Made by a program: the position numbers and the translations under genes. Source: Desulfobulbus sp. (lineage in GTDB: Bacteria; Desulfobacterota; Desulfobulbia; Desulfobulbales; Desulfobulbaceae). Taken from it: a DNA stretch of 36,792 nucleotides. Under the pieces are notes generated by a model. That model was not told the origin of the DNA. It worked only from the letters and a program-made list of their open reading frames with translations, and did no database searches. Below are positions 9,533 through 18,432 of the stretch, piece after piece; positions within the stretch are counted from its first letter, which is position 1, and each line of letters begins with the position of its first letter. The DNA lies in the NCBI GenBank assembly GCA_028684915.1, contig JAQUEZ010000048.1, forward strand, positions 1 through 36,792, given 5' to 3'.

Positions 9533-9533
9533 A

Positions 9534-10787
9534 TCAAAAGGTGTTACACGCAGTGTTGCGCGTTTTATCAAGCAAGGACTGATAAAGCGCAACATGGGCA
9601 GCCAAGCATTTCTCCCATCCAAATTCACCAGCGGCCTTCATGGCCGCTGCTTCTGACCATCGCTGTAAGCGCTTACGGTCACTCAGGATATCGACGATCT
9701 GCTGAGCTAGAGCCGCAACGTCTCCCGTTGGGGCCAGCCAGCCGTTCACGTTATGATCGACCAACTCAGGAATACCTCCGGTTGCAAAACCAACAACTGG
9801 TGTGCCGCAAGCCATCGACTCCATCACTGTTAGAGGTTGATTGTCGGCAAGTGAACAGAACAGCATGAGGTCAGCGGCGCTGTACCAAAAAGCCAAATCC
9901 GTGCGACTCGACAGATATCCACTGGAGAGGATCTCTAATTCAGGGAATTCCTGAAGAAGTTCTAAAATTTGACGGCCGATCATCAGCACTATTGGTTTTA
10001 GCCCATTGGCCACTCTTGCTATCTCTAAGGCGCTACGCACTCCTTTGCGGATATCGTTTAAATCGTTTGAGCAGATTGCGATTATGAGGCGATCCTCTGG
10101 AAGCGCGAGACGCTGTCGCGCCTTCTCTTTGGTCACGGGCTGAAAAATGTTAAGGTCGATCCCATTTGAGATAACCTGTGGGCGAGGGAAAAAAACGCTG
10201 GAGACTGCCATGTTGGCCATCCAGTGCGAGGGAGCCAGGGCCGTAAACCGTGCGGTGGTAGCAAAGCGGTGTTTACGCGCAAGCAGTGGCTCGGTTAAAT
10301 CGAATATGCCCTTCAAGGGCCAAATACCCTGAAGCGGGCAATGGTTGCAGTGATCGCGAAAGCGTTCACAGTCCATTGGATATAAGCAGCCTCCGGTAAA
10401 CGGCGAGCAATCATGCAGTGTCCAGACCAATGGCCGGAATCGGGCCAACCACGCCAAGGTCTGCACAGCCAAGGCATTGGAAATATCATGCACATGCAGG
10501 ATGTCATAGTTTTGTAGTGCTAAAAGTGCCGGGTTGAGGCGCTCAATTGGCCACAACTCCGGTGCGCCGGCTTTGCGCAGCAATGCGTGACCAAACCGTA
10601 TCGCGACGTTCATGGCAGCTTGATCACCGTACAGGGGGCGCAGCGGATGATTAGCGGACGAATACTGCCGGGCTGTCCAATGGTCCGTAAGGTAACCGGC
10701 TGCCAACAACTGATCGACCAACTCCGTCGCAATCCGCGAAGCGCCCCCGCCGGATGCGTCGGACTTAGAAATGATGGCAATTTTCAA
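9534..10787 (-). CDS. GT4 glycosyltransferase, WcaC-like
   Basis: A 417-aa GT-B enzyme of the GT4 subgroup that carries a Cys-containing loop, as in colanic-acid WcaC-type proteins: WTLHDCSPFTGGCLYP followed by CERF, HCNHCPLQ. The N-terminus has IISKSDASGGGASRIATELV (glycine-rich acceptor loop). The donor domain has ICSNDLNDIRKGV and DNQPLTVMESMACGTPVVGFATGGIPELV. The start codon is TTG with no clear Shine-Dalgarno; it fits the family's KIAIISK first beta strand and no better start is visible. It overlaps the HAD gene start region in a packed operon. Confidence 0.88.
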   Translation of the reverse strand: MKIAIISKSDASGGGASRIATELVDQLLAAGYLTDHWTARQYSSANHPLRPLYGDQAAMNVAIRFGHALLRKAGAPELWPIERLNPALLALQNYDILHVHDISNALAVQTLAWLARFRPLVWTLHDCSPFTGGCLYPMDCERFRDHCNHCPLQGIWPLKGIFDLTEPLLARKHRFATTARFTALAPSHWMANMAVSSVFFPRPQVISNGIDLNIFQPVTKEKARQRLALPEDRLIIAICSNDLNDIRKGVRSALEIARVANGLKPIVLMIGRQILELLQEFPELEILSSGYLSSRTDLAFWYSAADLMLFCSLADNQPLTVMESMACGTPVVGFATGGIPELVDHNVNGWLAPTGDVAALAQQIVDILSDRKRLQRWSEAAAMKAAGEFGWEKCLAAHVALYQSLLDKTRNTACNTF

Positions 10788-10878
10788 AAGTTCAAGAATA
10801 CGTGGAATTTCTGTTGATTTGGCCTGGTGCTATATTCGTTAACCAAGCATCCCCCGGAAAAGCCGCGGGCAAGGAAAA

Positions 10879-11832
10879 TTATATGTTTTTATTTATCATT
10901 TTTTTCCATAGCTTAAGTAGGGGACCAAAAAAAATGTGATTTCTTATATGGTTAATCCTCGTCTCTTCTTGGTCTATCAGTTGCATCACTAATTCTCTTT
11001 TGGCGTCAGTCGCTGCTTTTCTCACGGGGATAGGGCCGAATTTTTCTAGCTCACAAAAAAAATCATAATCACTAATAATCTGCTTCTTTAGGCTAAGTGA
11101 ACTCCATATTCCATCATTGTGTATTCTGTAAACTCCCAACACTTTATCGATAAAAAAAGCATATCCGTCTTGACATGCCCTGATCCATCTTGGCCAATCG
11201 TTCATTGGCAAGTTGTAATACCAATGGGGAGTTTCGATTACTGCATCACGTACTGCAACGACGGAGCAAGTTGGGATAATATTTTTTTTAACGAGTTCCT
11301 CGCAAGAATAGAGGCTCTTTGTCAACCCAGTGGGTATAAAATTAATTTTTCTGTCGCCGCTATTATTTTTCATGACATAAACGTCATGAAAACATAATTT
11401 AATATGTTGATTTTTTTCTAAAATTTCAATTTGTTGTTGGAGCTTTGTTTTATCTGTCCAGTAGTCGTCACCTTCACAGAAAGCAATATATTTTCCTCGA
11501 GAACGTGGAAAGTTAAATTTCGGGTTTGGTCGAATTCCTTTGGACCATTGATTTTCTTCTTGGTAGATAGCCTTAATTAGCTTTGGATATTTTTGCTCGT
11601 ATTCTTGAATGATTGAGGCAGATTGATCTTTTGATGCGTCATCGTGGATCAAAATTTCTATAGGGAATGACGTTTCTTGCATAAGAAAACCATCGAGGCA
11701 ATCCCGAATGAAATTTTCATGATTGTAGGAAACGCAGCATATGCTGACAATCGGCAATGTTCCTTCCAACCATTCTTGTTCGCTTATAGGGGCTGAAGCT
11801 TGCTGTATCTGTATAACATTTTTATCTTTCAT
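10879..11832 (-). CDS. GT2 glycosyltransferase
   Basis: A 317-aa GT2 enzyme with VSICCVSYNHENFIRDCLDGFL, ILIHDDASKDQS and the metal-binding region FCEGDDYWTD. The later PMNDWPRW segment matches the ED/D-type acceptor region. This subgroup (DD-W-T-D) is common in O-antigen clusters. It has about 25 extra residues before the catalytic domain. The gene is visibly more AT-rich than neighbours such as glf (many AAA/ATT codons), and it is flanked by gaps of about 90-130 bp, unlike most of the operon. It may have been acquired separately. The sugar specificity is unknown. Confidence 0.88.
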   Translation of the reverse strand: MKDKNVIQIQQASAPISEQEWLEGTLPIVSICCVSYNHENFIRDCLDGFLMQETSFPIEILIHDDASKDQSASIIQEYEQKYPKLIKAIYQEENQWSKGIRPNPKFNFPRSRGKYIAFCEGDDYWTDKTKLQQQIEILEKNQHIKLCFHDVYVMKNNSGDRKINFIPTGLTKSLYSCEELVKKNIIPTCSVVAVRDAVIETPHWYYNLPMNDWPRWIRACQDGYAFFIDKVLGVYRIHNDGIWSSLSLKKQIISDYDFFCELEKFGPIPVRKAATDAKRELVMQLIDQEETRINHIRNHIFFGPLLKLWKKMINKNI

Positions 11833-11940
11833 AATATTTGCATATCAGAGAATTGATTGTGATCTATTCCGTGAATAGCGTCTGATACTTAGGCCAACCC
11901 TTTTCCTTCCCCCAAATGATGACTGTGCATATTTGGCATG

Positions 11941-12750
11941 TCAGGTATTCTCAAGAATATCCTGTATTGAACTTTTTAGTAAAAATATTGGCCTATTTAA
12001 AAATTCTCCTTCATCGTCAAAACGTTGCAATAGTAAATCACATGCCGGCTTGTAGCAGTCTGTCGCCGGTTCATAAATGGCTATGTCCTCAACCAACCAG
12101 GCATTCGCACAGTTCTCGCAAACAAACTCTATCATTTCGGTTTTGTTGCCTGTTTTGAATAAAGGTTGGTGCCGGTCACCTTTCCAGTTGAATCCCATTT
12201 GGAACCAGCAGTATTGTGATTTTTTTGCAAGTAAGCGCAGTCTTTGGCCCATTTGTTGTTTGGCTGCAGCAAGCGTTGTTTCTTGGGAGCCGAAATCATC
12301 TCCGAGATGGTGAAGTACATTCAGGCATAAAGTGATATCGACTTTCGGAGTCTCCTTGTAATCGAAGTCGAAGTAGCTACTGTAAACAGTCAAACGATCA
12401 GAACGTTGAAGGAGAAAGGCGGCTTCACGGAGGAATTCCGCATGGGATGAATTGCCTTCGAAGGCATAGACACCTCTTGCCCCTTGTTCCATAGCTGCTA
12501 GGCTAAAATAGCCCGTATTCGCCCCTATATCTAACATCAACCGGCTGGCAAAATCAAAACGTGTCGCCATGTAAGCCCACCGCAGAGTTTCGTGTTTCCC
12601 GCTAGGTGAATGTTGAAACCCTAAGATACTTTGAACCAGTGGATGTAGTTCTTGGTAAGTACTATGCTTGCTTCGGGTGGACAAAAGCTCAGCCAGCCGT
12701 CGTTTTTTTGTCTCAGAAGTACCAGGAGGTGCAGTTATTTCATTTTTCAT
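11941..12750 (-). CDS. Class I SAM-dependent methyltransferase
   Basis: A protein of about 269 aa with the SAM-binding motif I LMLDIGANTGYFSLAAMEQGA, the acidic end of strand beta-2 in VYAFEGN, and the motif IV/post-I region DITLCLNVLHHLGDDFG. It probably O- or N-methylates a sugar of the glycan or caps the chain. The ATG at 12750 (MKNEITAPPG) follows the upstream stop by 7 bp and is preferred; an open frame to 12834 would overlap the ATP-grasp gene by 77 bp. The C-terminal half (WFQMGFNWKGD, CENCANAW) is not one I recognise from a named family. Confidence 0.8.
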   Translation of the reverse strand: MKNEITAPPGTSETKKRRLAELLSTRSKHSTYQELHPLVQSILGFQHSPSGKHETLRWAYMATRFDFASRLMLDIGANTGYFSLAAMEQGARGVYAFEGNSSHAEFLREAAFLLQRSDRLTVYSSYFDFDYKETPKVDITLCLNVLHHLGDDFGSQETTLAAAKQQMGQRLRLLAKKSQYCWFQMGFNWKGDRHQPLFKTGNKTEMIEFVCENCANAWLVEDIAIYEPATDCYKPACDLLLQRFDDEGEFLNRPIFLLKSSIQDILENT

Positions 12751-12757
12751 TTGATAC

Positions 12758-13846
12758 TCAGTGGATGCCGGAAAGCGGCTGTGTGTCTTGCGCTGCATAG
12801 ACATCATGTTGTAGCAGTAATAGCTTGATTTCATCGTTGGTGAAGGTTTCTACAGCCGGGTATCGTCGGCAATGACCATGGAACGCGCCAAAGGCCCAGG
12901 CATACCAACAGTCAGTGCTTTCTTTGCAGGCCAATGTCCGCGCTGGTGCGAGCCCCTGATCCATTGCAAAGCGATCAAGCAGGCTCGGGCAAACTGTAAG
13001 CGACAAATTCAATGGCCCCCAGAAGCGCGGGTTGACTTCAATGAAAAACAATTGCCCAGATCTGTCGCGCATTATTTCCATCATGAATGGTCCGAAGTAC
13101 CCTTTGCCATGGAGCCCGGCCATGAGTGCCGCTACATCAATGCCGGGGTTAGAGGTGGTACGCGCCAGGACAATGGACTTGCCGCCTGGCTGCTGCAGTA
13201 GGTTCTCCTGCCAATAGCAATCGAAATTTCCAAACTTGTCTAAATAGGCGCATAGATAAAAACTTTGACCGTCCACCCATTCCTGCGAGAACCAATCCCC
13301 TCTCTCGATTTTCTCCAGTGCCATTTCCAATTCATGCGGGGTTTGGCAGAGAATGGGGTATAAGGTTATGTTGTTGATTACATTGCGTTTCGGTTTCAGA
13401 ATACAAGAAGCTTTCCAATGGTTAGGAGGCTGAACGGTTGGCGGTATCAGCCCCGTCAAATTTTGGATGATGCTCCCACTACTTTCTTTGTCGGAAAGGC
13501 TCCAGTATAGGGCAGGTTCAGGCAGGGCGTAATTCCATCCGCTGGCCTTCAAAGTCAGATGGTTTTCCAATGCGAAGCAGTTGAGAAACTCGCTGGTCGG
13601 GCACAAAAACGGCGATAGCCGCAGTGCTCGCAAGCTCGATGCGATACTCTTCAGTAATTGCACATTCAGTGTGGCATTTTCCCGCTGCAAAAGGACATGA
13701 TCGCGCCATTGAGTATTAAGGATGGCATCTTTTCCATGACAAGCAATAAGGCGGAAAGGTATATCAACCGCGTAAAAATAGCGGCAGAGTGCAACCACGG
13801 CACGATCATTGTAACCTGAAAATATAATGGGGCATCGGGTCGGCAT
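12758..13846 (-). CDS. ATP-grasp superfamily ligase
   Basis: A 362-aa ATP-grasp protein resembling the carbamoyl-phosphate-synthetase-like ATP-binding fold. The N-terminal Rossmann part is IIFSGYNDRAVVALCRYF. The ATP-grasp core has CILKPKRNVINNIT, DWFSQEWVDGQSFYLCAYLD, GYFGPFMMEIMRDRSGQLFFIEVNPRFWGPLNLSL. The FIEVNPRFWG metal-binding segment is diagnostic. Such ligases join a carboxylate to an amine. Beside a sugar aminotransferase and a methyltransferase, a plausible role is attaching an amino acid or acyl group to an amino sugar. That is inference. The start is 8 bp after the aminotransferase stop. Confidence 0.85.
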   Translation of the reverse strand: MPTRCPIIFSGYNDRAVVALCRYFYAVDIPFRLIACHGKDAILNTQWRDHVLLQRENATLNVQLLKSIASSLRALRLSPFLCPTSEFLNCFALENHLTLKASGWNYALPEPALYWSLSDKESSGSIIQNLTGLIPPTVQPPNHWKASCILKPKRNVINNITLYPILCQTPHELEMALEKIERGDWFSQEWVDGQSFYLCAYLDKFGNFDCYWQENLLQQPGGKSIVLARTTSNPGIDVAALMAGLHGKGYFGPFMMEIMRDRSGQLFFIEVNPRFWGPLNLSLTVCPSLLDRFAMDQGLAPARTLACKESTDCWYAWAFGAFHGHCRRYPAVETFTNDEIKLLLLQHDVYAAQDTQPLSGIH

Positions 13847-13854
13847 GTGAGATG

Positions 13855-15000
13855 TTATTTACGGTTATCGCTTACAGCGTTCTCTCTTTGACCTGCTGCT
13901 ATCAGTTCACATATCCGGCTCTGGTCCGATTCGACTAAATTCGGATAAATAGGTAAGCAAATAACTTGTTCGGCAATACCCGCCGCCACCAACAAATTGG
14001 CACGGTTAGCTGATTGAAGACCACGGTACATTGGGAAATCTGAGATTAATGGGTAGAAGTAGCGACGTCCGTAAATGCCGTGTGTGCGTAGGCGATCATA
14101 TAGCGCATCGCGGCTGAAAGGATAGTCCGGATTCACCAAAATTGGGAAATAAGCATGGTTGTCAAGGGTTTGGCCACCACGTTCAAGGCATTGAATACCC
14201 ATTACATCCTTAAGGTATACACGGTATCTAAGATCGATCTCGCGACGACGAGCGAGAACCTGGTCAATGTGTTGAAGCTGAAGCAGCCCCAGTGCCGCGC
14301 CAAACTCGTTCATCTTGCCATTGATGCCAGCAGCCACCACGGTAGTTTCGTTGACAAAACCGAAATTCTTGAGGTTGTCGATATGCTGCTTGGTCTTGGC
14401 ATCGGGGCACACAATAGCCCCGCCCTCGAAGGTGTTGAAAACTTTGGTGGCATGAAAACTAAGAACGGACAGGTCCCCGTGTTTGAGGATACTGTGGTTG
14501 GCAACTTGCACACCGAAGGCATGGGCTGCATCGAAGATCACTTTGAGGTTGTAATTGTCAGCAATCGTTTGAATGGCATCCACATCACAGGGATTGCCAT
14601 AGCAGTGTACCGGAAGGATGGCTGTGGTCTCAGGCGTGATGGCTGCCTCAATCTTCGACGGGTCCAGGTTGAGCGTCACCGGGTCGATGTCGACGAAAAC
14701 CGGCTTGATGCCGTTCCAGAGCAATGCATGTGCTGTGGCGACGAATGAATAAGGCGTAGTGATAACCTCACCTCTGATCCGTAGGGCTTGCAGTGCCGTT
14801 ACCAGAGCTAGGGTACCGTTGGCAAAGAGGGCAAGGTGTTCGACGCCCAGATAGTCGCACAGCGCCTGCTCGAACACCTGGTGAAAGGGGCCTTTATTGG
14901 TAAGCACCTTGCTGTCCCAAATCTTCTCCAGGTAGGGAAGGAACTCCTCCAGGGGTGGGAGATGGGGCTGGGTTACATAAATGGGCTTTGTAGATAGCAC
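13855..15000 (-). CDS. DegT/DnrJ/EryC1/StrS sugar aminotransferase
   Basis: A PLP-dependent aminotransferase, 381 aa, that converts a nucleotide-linked ketosugar into an amino sugar. It carries LALFANGTLALVTAL (PLP phosphate loop), TTPYSFVATAHALLWNGIKPVFVDID, FDAAHAFGV (PLP ring Asp), and SFHATKVFNTFEGGA with the Schiff-base Lys. The closest functional class is dTDP-4-keto-6-deoxyglucose-type aminotransferases (VioA/FdtB-like); the exact sugar cannot be told. The start codon is GTG with GGGA upstream. It follows wzt by 24 bp. No dTDP-sugar synthesis genes (rmlAB) are in the window, so the substrate must come from elsewhere. Confidence 0.93.
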   Translation of the reverse strand: MLSTKPIYVTQPHLPPLEEFLPYLEKIWDSKVLTNKGPFHQVFEQALCDYLGVEHLALFANGTLALVTALQALRIRGEVITTPYSFVATAHALLWNGIKPVFVDIDPVTLNLDPSKIEAAITPETTAILPVHCYGNPCDVDAIQTIADNYNLKVIFDAAHAFGVQVANHSILKHGDLSVLSFHATKVFNTFEGGAIVCPDAKTKQHIDNLKNFGFVNETTVVAAGINGKMNEFGAALGLLQLQHIDQVLARRREIDLRYRVYLKDVMGIQCLERGGQTLDNHAYFPILVNPDYPFSRDALYDRLRTHGIYGRRYFYPLISDFPMYRGLQSANRANLLVAAGIAEQVICLPIYPNLVESDQSRICELIAAGQRENAVSDNRK

Positions 15001-15024
15001 TTGTTATCCCACAATTGGTTTTGT

Positions 15025-16290
15025 TTATACGCTTGCGTCTTGGTGCATGATTGCTGATTGCGTTTGCGTGCCTAGAAATACAGGTCTCACGATCTTTGCC
15101 CAGTAGCTCGTCTCCGCGAAAACCCGGAATGGCGTCAACCCTTGCACTCTCAGAAGAAGCTCTTTGGTGCTGGCGTCAGTGACTGCAAGCATTAAACTGT
15201 ATTTTCCGCTATTCAACTCGATAACTCCTATATGTATATCAAGGTTGATATTTGGTCCGACGAGCTGCGCAAGCGTTCCATCATCCGCACAGATAGGAAA
15301 ACCAATGACAGGTGTCATGGCTTCGTCCATGATGCAAAGGTTAATAAGAACCCGCGCATCCAGCCTTCCGACTTTAATGTGCAGTCGAATGCCTGCTTCT
15401 GCACCCCGTGGAATGATCAGTTCGGAAAATTGTTCCAAATTGGCTGAGGATTTTGAGCGATCATCAGTCGTGAGGTCGATAGCAACAATTTCAGCTTCAC
15501 CGGTCCCGCTCAGATTGAAAGCATGTTCTAATTTGCTGTAATAGCAATCGATACCATCACCTGGTGCTTGGGTATCGCGAAGCAACTGCCCGTGTTCTAG
15601 TACCATGACCCGCGTACAGAATGCCGAAATATATTGCATGTTATGGGAAACGAAGACGACTGCAGAATGCTGGGTAAGGCCACGAACGGCATTGAGGCAC
15701 TTGATGGTAAAGCCGATATCTCCCACTGCCAGAACTTCATCAAGAAATAGGACATCTGGTTCAATAAGGATTGCAGCCACCGAGAAGCCCAGGCGGACAC
15801 TCATTCCGGAACTGTAGCTTTGGACAGGCATGTCGATGAATTCGCCGAGTTCGGCAAAGTCAATGATCTTATTCAGCTTGCTGTCAACGCAGCTCTTGGC
15901 TAGTCCCAAAACTGCAGCATTCACATAAATATTCTCCCGACCAGTCAAAATCGGATTAAACCCGGCCCCCAAAGCAATCAAAGCTCCTAGCCGCCCTCGC
16001 ATCGTAATTTGCCCCGTGTCCGGCTTGATCAACCCATTCAACATCCGCAGCAGGGTGGTTTTTCCGGCACCATTACGCCCGATCAGGCCCAAACATTCCC
16101 CCCGCTTCAGCTCAAAGCTGACATCCTTGACTGCCCAGAATTCATCTGGGCGCAAATCGCCCTTGCCGCCGTGGGGGCGGCCGAGAACCTCGCTTCCCAA
16201 ATCCTGCATCCCGTACCAGAGAGATTTCTTCAGGTCGCGGCAAAATTTTTTGGAAACGCCTTCCACTGTGATCAAGGTTTCAGCACTCAT
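15025..16290 (-). CDS. wzt: Polysaccharide ABC exporter ATPase (Wzt) with C-terminal domain
   Basis: The ATPase of a Wzm/Wzt exporter for O-antigen or similar glycan, 421 aa. The N-terminal nucleotide-binding domain has Walker A LIGRNGAGKTTLLRML, signature YSSGMSVRLGFSV, Walker B VLFLDEVLAVGD and the H-loop VFVSHNM. Residues of about 255-410 form an added beta-rich domain, as in Wzt proteins that recognise the modified end of their own glycan (E. coli O9a-type Wzt C-terminal domain). This fits the methyltransferase in the operon, which could provide a capping mark. It lies 5 bp after wzm. Confidence 0.93.
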   Translation of the reverse strand: MSAETLITVEGVSKKFCRDLKKSLWYGMQDLGSEVLGRPHGGKGDLRPDEFWAVKDVSFELKRGECLGLIGRNGAGKTTLLRMLNGLIKPDTGQITMRGRLGALIALGAGFNPILTGRENIYVNAAVLGLAKSCVDSKLNKIIDFAELGEFIDMPVQSYSSGMSVRLGFSVAAILIEPDVLFLDEVLAVGDIGFTIKCLNAVRGLTQHSAVVFVSHNMQYISAFCTRVMVLEHGQLLRDTQAPGDGIDCYYSKLEHAFNLSGTGEAEIVAIDLTTDDRSKSSANLEQFSELIIPRGAEAGIRLHIKVGRLDARVLINLCIMDEAMTPVIGFPICADDGTLAQLVGPNINLDIHIGVIELNSGKYSLMLAVTDASTKELLLRVQGLTPFRVFAETSYWAKIVRPVFLGTQTQSAIMHQDASV

Positions 16291-16295
16291 GGCAA

Positions 16296-17165
16296 TTAGG
16301 AACTCATCCGCTCAATAAGAATTGGCATGGCTAGTCGGAACACCACCCACACGGCTGCCAACAGCACCAATGCAAGGAAATTGACGAGCAAAAATCCGGG
16401 CACGGCCTCGCTCGGCAGGCCGGTGAGCCAGTCGCGGGTCGTGAGGATAAGCGGGGTCAGAGGGTTGAGGTTGTAGATGGTGGCGGCAAGCCCTACCTTG
16501 GGCATGGGAAAGACCACCGGGGTCAGGTACATCAAAAATTGCATCAAGAGCGGCAACCCCTTGCCGATATCGGTGTAAAGAACACCCACCGGGGTCAGCA
16601 GCAGTCCGATGGCGGTGCCGACCAGCACCAGCGAGAGCAATCCCAGAGGAAAGAGCAGCAGGTGCCATCCGGGAACAATACCGAGGAAAGGGAGTACGGC
16701 CAACAGCAGGATGATCTTAATCCCGGCATTGAACAGGGTCTGGTAGATGCCCGAGATAACCAGGGCCTCGCGTGGGAAATTCAGTTTTGCCAGCATGGCT
16801 TTGGCAGCGATGGTCTGCTGCAGCGGGGCATTGACCGCATCCATGAGCACGGCCCAGAGCATGCTGCCGGAAAAGACGTAGACCGGGTAGGGCAGGGTGG
16901 TTTCCCTGATTGCGACAATGCCAGCGCTGCTCAGGAAAATCCAGGTGAGGGTATTGGCCAACGGCAGGATAAAGGCCCAGAGCAGGCCGAGAAAGGCTTG
17001 GCGGTACTGGGCTGAAATATCGCGCACCGCAAGGCGCCACGCCAGCTCGCGCCCGGCCCATAGGTCGTTGAACATGTCGCGCAGCATTTTGCGAGGGCTA
17101 GCCAAGGACGATTCCGGGCTATAGACCGTTTCTTTTAGGTGAAGAGATTGCTCAGTCGTCATCAT
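16296..17165 (-). CDS. wzm: Polysaccharide ABC exporter permease (Wzm)
   Basis: An ABC-2 type inner-membrane permease of about 289 aa with six predicted membrane segments. The conserved N-terminal RDISAQYRQAFLGLLWAFILPL and the LYTDIGKGLPLLMQFLMYLTPVVFPM segment are typical of O-antigen/teichoic-acid exporters. It pairs with the Wzt ATPase directly downstream. The ATG at 17165 lies inside the last codons of the regulator gene (which ends at 17152), so translation is probably coupled. The upstream in-frame ATG at 17183 is less likely. Confidence 0.93.
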   Translation of the reverse strand: MMTTEQSLHLKETVYSPESSLASPRKMLRDMFNDLWAGRELAWRLAVRDISAQYRQAFLGLLWAFILPLANTLTWIFLSSAGIVAIRETTLPYPVYVFSGSMLWAVLMDAVNAPLQQTIAAKAMLAKLNFPREALVISGIYQTLFNAGIKIILLLAVLPFLGIVPGWHLLLFPLGLLSLVLVGTAIGLLLTPVGVLYTDIGKGLPLLMQFLMYLTPVVFPMPKVGLAATIYNLNPLTPLILTTRDWLTGLPSEAVPGFLLVNFLALVLLAAVWVVFRLAMPILIERMSS

Positions 17166-17703
17166 TTCTGTTCCACAAAACAAACTGGGGCCGTTTATTC
17201 AGGATAGCCCCGTGTTTTTGGTATTCTTCTAACGTCATGGTGAGGGGTCTAATCTTCCTCTCGATATAACGTTCTGTTTTGGTGGTAAGGTCCAACAGGT
17301 TGGTGGTGTCGATATCGCCGATGAGAACCAGGTCGATAATGCCGGTATCCTTGCCTACAGCATAGTCGTCGATGAGCAGGGCCTGTTGCAGATTGCCCAG
17401 CCGTTTGATGATGGATTCCAAAATTTGATCCATGCCTAGGGCTTTTTTGACCATGGACTGCAACTCGTTGAACAGAGGGTGTTCTTTGTTGGCAGAGAAA
17501 AGAACTTGCCTTCCCTCCTTGTTGCTGACCAGGAGTTTGGCTTTGCGCAATTGATCAAGCTCATCCTTGACCTGGCTGGGCGCGGCCTGAAAATCGTTGG
17601 CCAGTTCGCGCAGGTAGGCTGCCCCATTGGGGTTGAGGAAGAGACGCAGCAAAATTTTGATGCGCATCTTGGAAGTTATCAGGCCAGAGAAGAGAGAAAT
17701 CAT
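17152..17703 (-). CDS. Winged-helix regulator with degenerate nucleotidyltransferase-like domain
   Basis: A 183-aa protein heading the glycan operon. Residues of about 10-75 form a winged helix (MRIKILLRLFLNP, YLRELANDFQAAPSQVKDELDQLRKAKLLVSNKEGRQVLFSANKEHPLF). Residues of about 90-175 resemble a nucleotidyltransferase (MNT-like) fold: ALLIDDYAVGKDTGIIDLVLIGDID. The catalytic GS..RG..SDxD pattern is not intact, so a sensory or inactive role is likely. ArsR-like wHTH/NTase proteins are known at the head of some deltaproteobacterial polysaccharide loci. A perfect GTTCTA-N5-TAGAAC dyad lies 15 bp upstream of the start, suggesting autoregulation. Confidence 0.82.
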   Translation of the reverse strand: MISLFSGLITSKMRIKILLRLFLNPNGAAYLRELANDFQAAPSQVKDELDQLRKAKLLVSNKEGRQVLFSANKEHPLFNELQSMVKKALGMDQILESIIKRLGNLQQALLIDDYAVGKDTGIIDLVLIGDIDTTNLLDLTTKTERYIERKIRPLTMTLEEYQKHGAILNKRPQFVLWNRNDDD

Positions 17704-17717
17704 GCGTATGTTTTTTT

Positions 17718-17734
17718 GTTCTATTTTTTAGAAC
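17718..17734. promoter_or_regulatory. Putative operator dyad upstream of glycan operon
   Basis: A perfect inverted repeat, GTTCTA (17718-17723), 5-base spacer of T, TAGAAC (17729-17734). It lies 15 bp upstream of the regulator start codon at 17703 and immediately downstream of the candidate -10. Repressor binding here would block transcription start. Assignment to the adjacent winged-helix protein is inference. Confidence 0.5.
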
Positions 17735-17763
17735 AGTGTGCCTTGTGACGAAAGCTTTGTCAA
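17735..17763 (-). promoter_or_regulatory. Putative sigma-70 type promoter of glycan operon
   Basis: On the minus strand there is a consensus -35 TTGACA (17763-17758). After 17 bases comes a weak -10 CACACT (17740-17735), three of six matching TATAAT. The dyad operator abuts it downstream. The -35 is strong and the -10 poor. Confidence 0.35.
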
Positions 17764-17807
17764 TGGGGTGTGGCTGAATAAAAATAGGGGAATGCTTGTC
17801 ATATTGC

Positions 17808-18217
17808 TAAGAAAGGTTCTATCCTGGCGACTATCAAATACATTGGACACCAGATTCTGCGTTGAGGCTTTGAAAGAGGCTCTCTTTAAATACGGTGCAC
17901 CCGAGATCTTCAACACCGATCAGGGGTGCCAGTTCACCAGCGAGGCCTTCACCTCAGTCCTTAAGACTTGGAACGTCAAAATCAGCATGGATGGCAAAGG
18001 CCGGTTCAAGGACAACATTTTTATCGAGCGACTCTGGCGCACACTGAAATACGAAAGAATCTACCTGAAGTCCTACGAAACAGGAACTGAGCTTTCCGGG
18101 GACCTGACTTCCTGGTTCAACTGGTATAACCAAAAAAGAAAGCATTCGTCACTTGACAAGCAGACTCCAAATGAGGCTTATTCGAAGCGGCTGGAACTAT
18201 TGAGCAAGGCTGCCTAA
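17808..18217 (+). pseudogene. IS3-family transposase (OrfB) C-terminal remnant
   Basis: Only the C-terminal part of an rve-type (DDE integrase core) IS3-family transposase survives. Homology begins near 17808 (RKVLSWRLSNTLDTRFC) and continues through ALFKYGAPEIFNTDQGCQFTS, with the second catalytic Asp in NTDQG, then DGKGRFKDNIFIERLWRTLKYE with the catalytic Glu, and WFNWYNQKRKHSSLDKQTPNEAY. The N-terminal half, the first Asp, OrfA and the left IS end are all missing. Upstream it abuts the glycan-operon promoter region directly. The IS right end may be near 18285 (CCCCGACCA), but no left inverted repeat remains to confirm it. Confidence 0.85.
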
Positions 18218-18305
18218 GGCCTGTAACTGTATAAAAAAAAGAACATTGCTTATTTTACATTTCAGGATGTCTCACTAACCCCGACCACTTTAGTGCCCTC
18301 CCCCT

Positions 18306-18374
18306 CACCTCCGGCGGGGCTCAGGTTCTGGGGCTTATTTTCAAAGAACTACCCACAAATTCTGCGGACGAGGC
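18306..18374 (+). repeat. 69-bp dispersed repeat, copy A
   Basis: A 69-bp sequence that recurs as its reverse complement at 35687-35755 with 67 of 69 positions identical and no gaps. It begins CACCTCCGGC and ends TGCGGACGAGGC. The two copies lie just outside the type IV pilus region. Similarity stops abruptly on both sides. Confidence 0.9.
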
Positions 18375-18432
18375 TATTAAGAATCGAACATGTATTTTTA
18401 CGGAAACGTCACTAATCGATATTCGGTAAAAT

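Noticed and set aside
16539..17015. 158-aa plus-strand open frame rich in Gln/Glu
   Set aside because: It is the antisense shadow of the hydrophobic wzm gene, which explains its hydrophilic composition.
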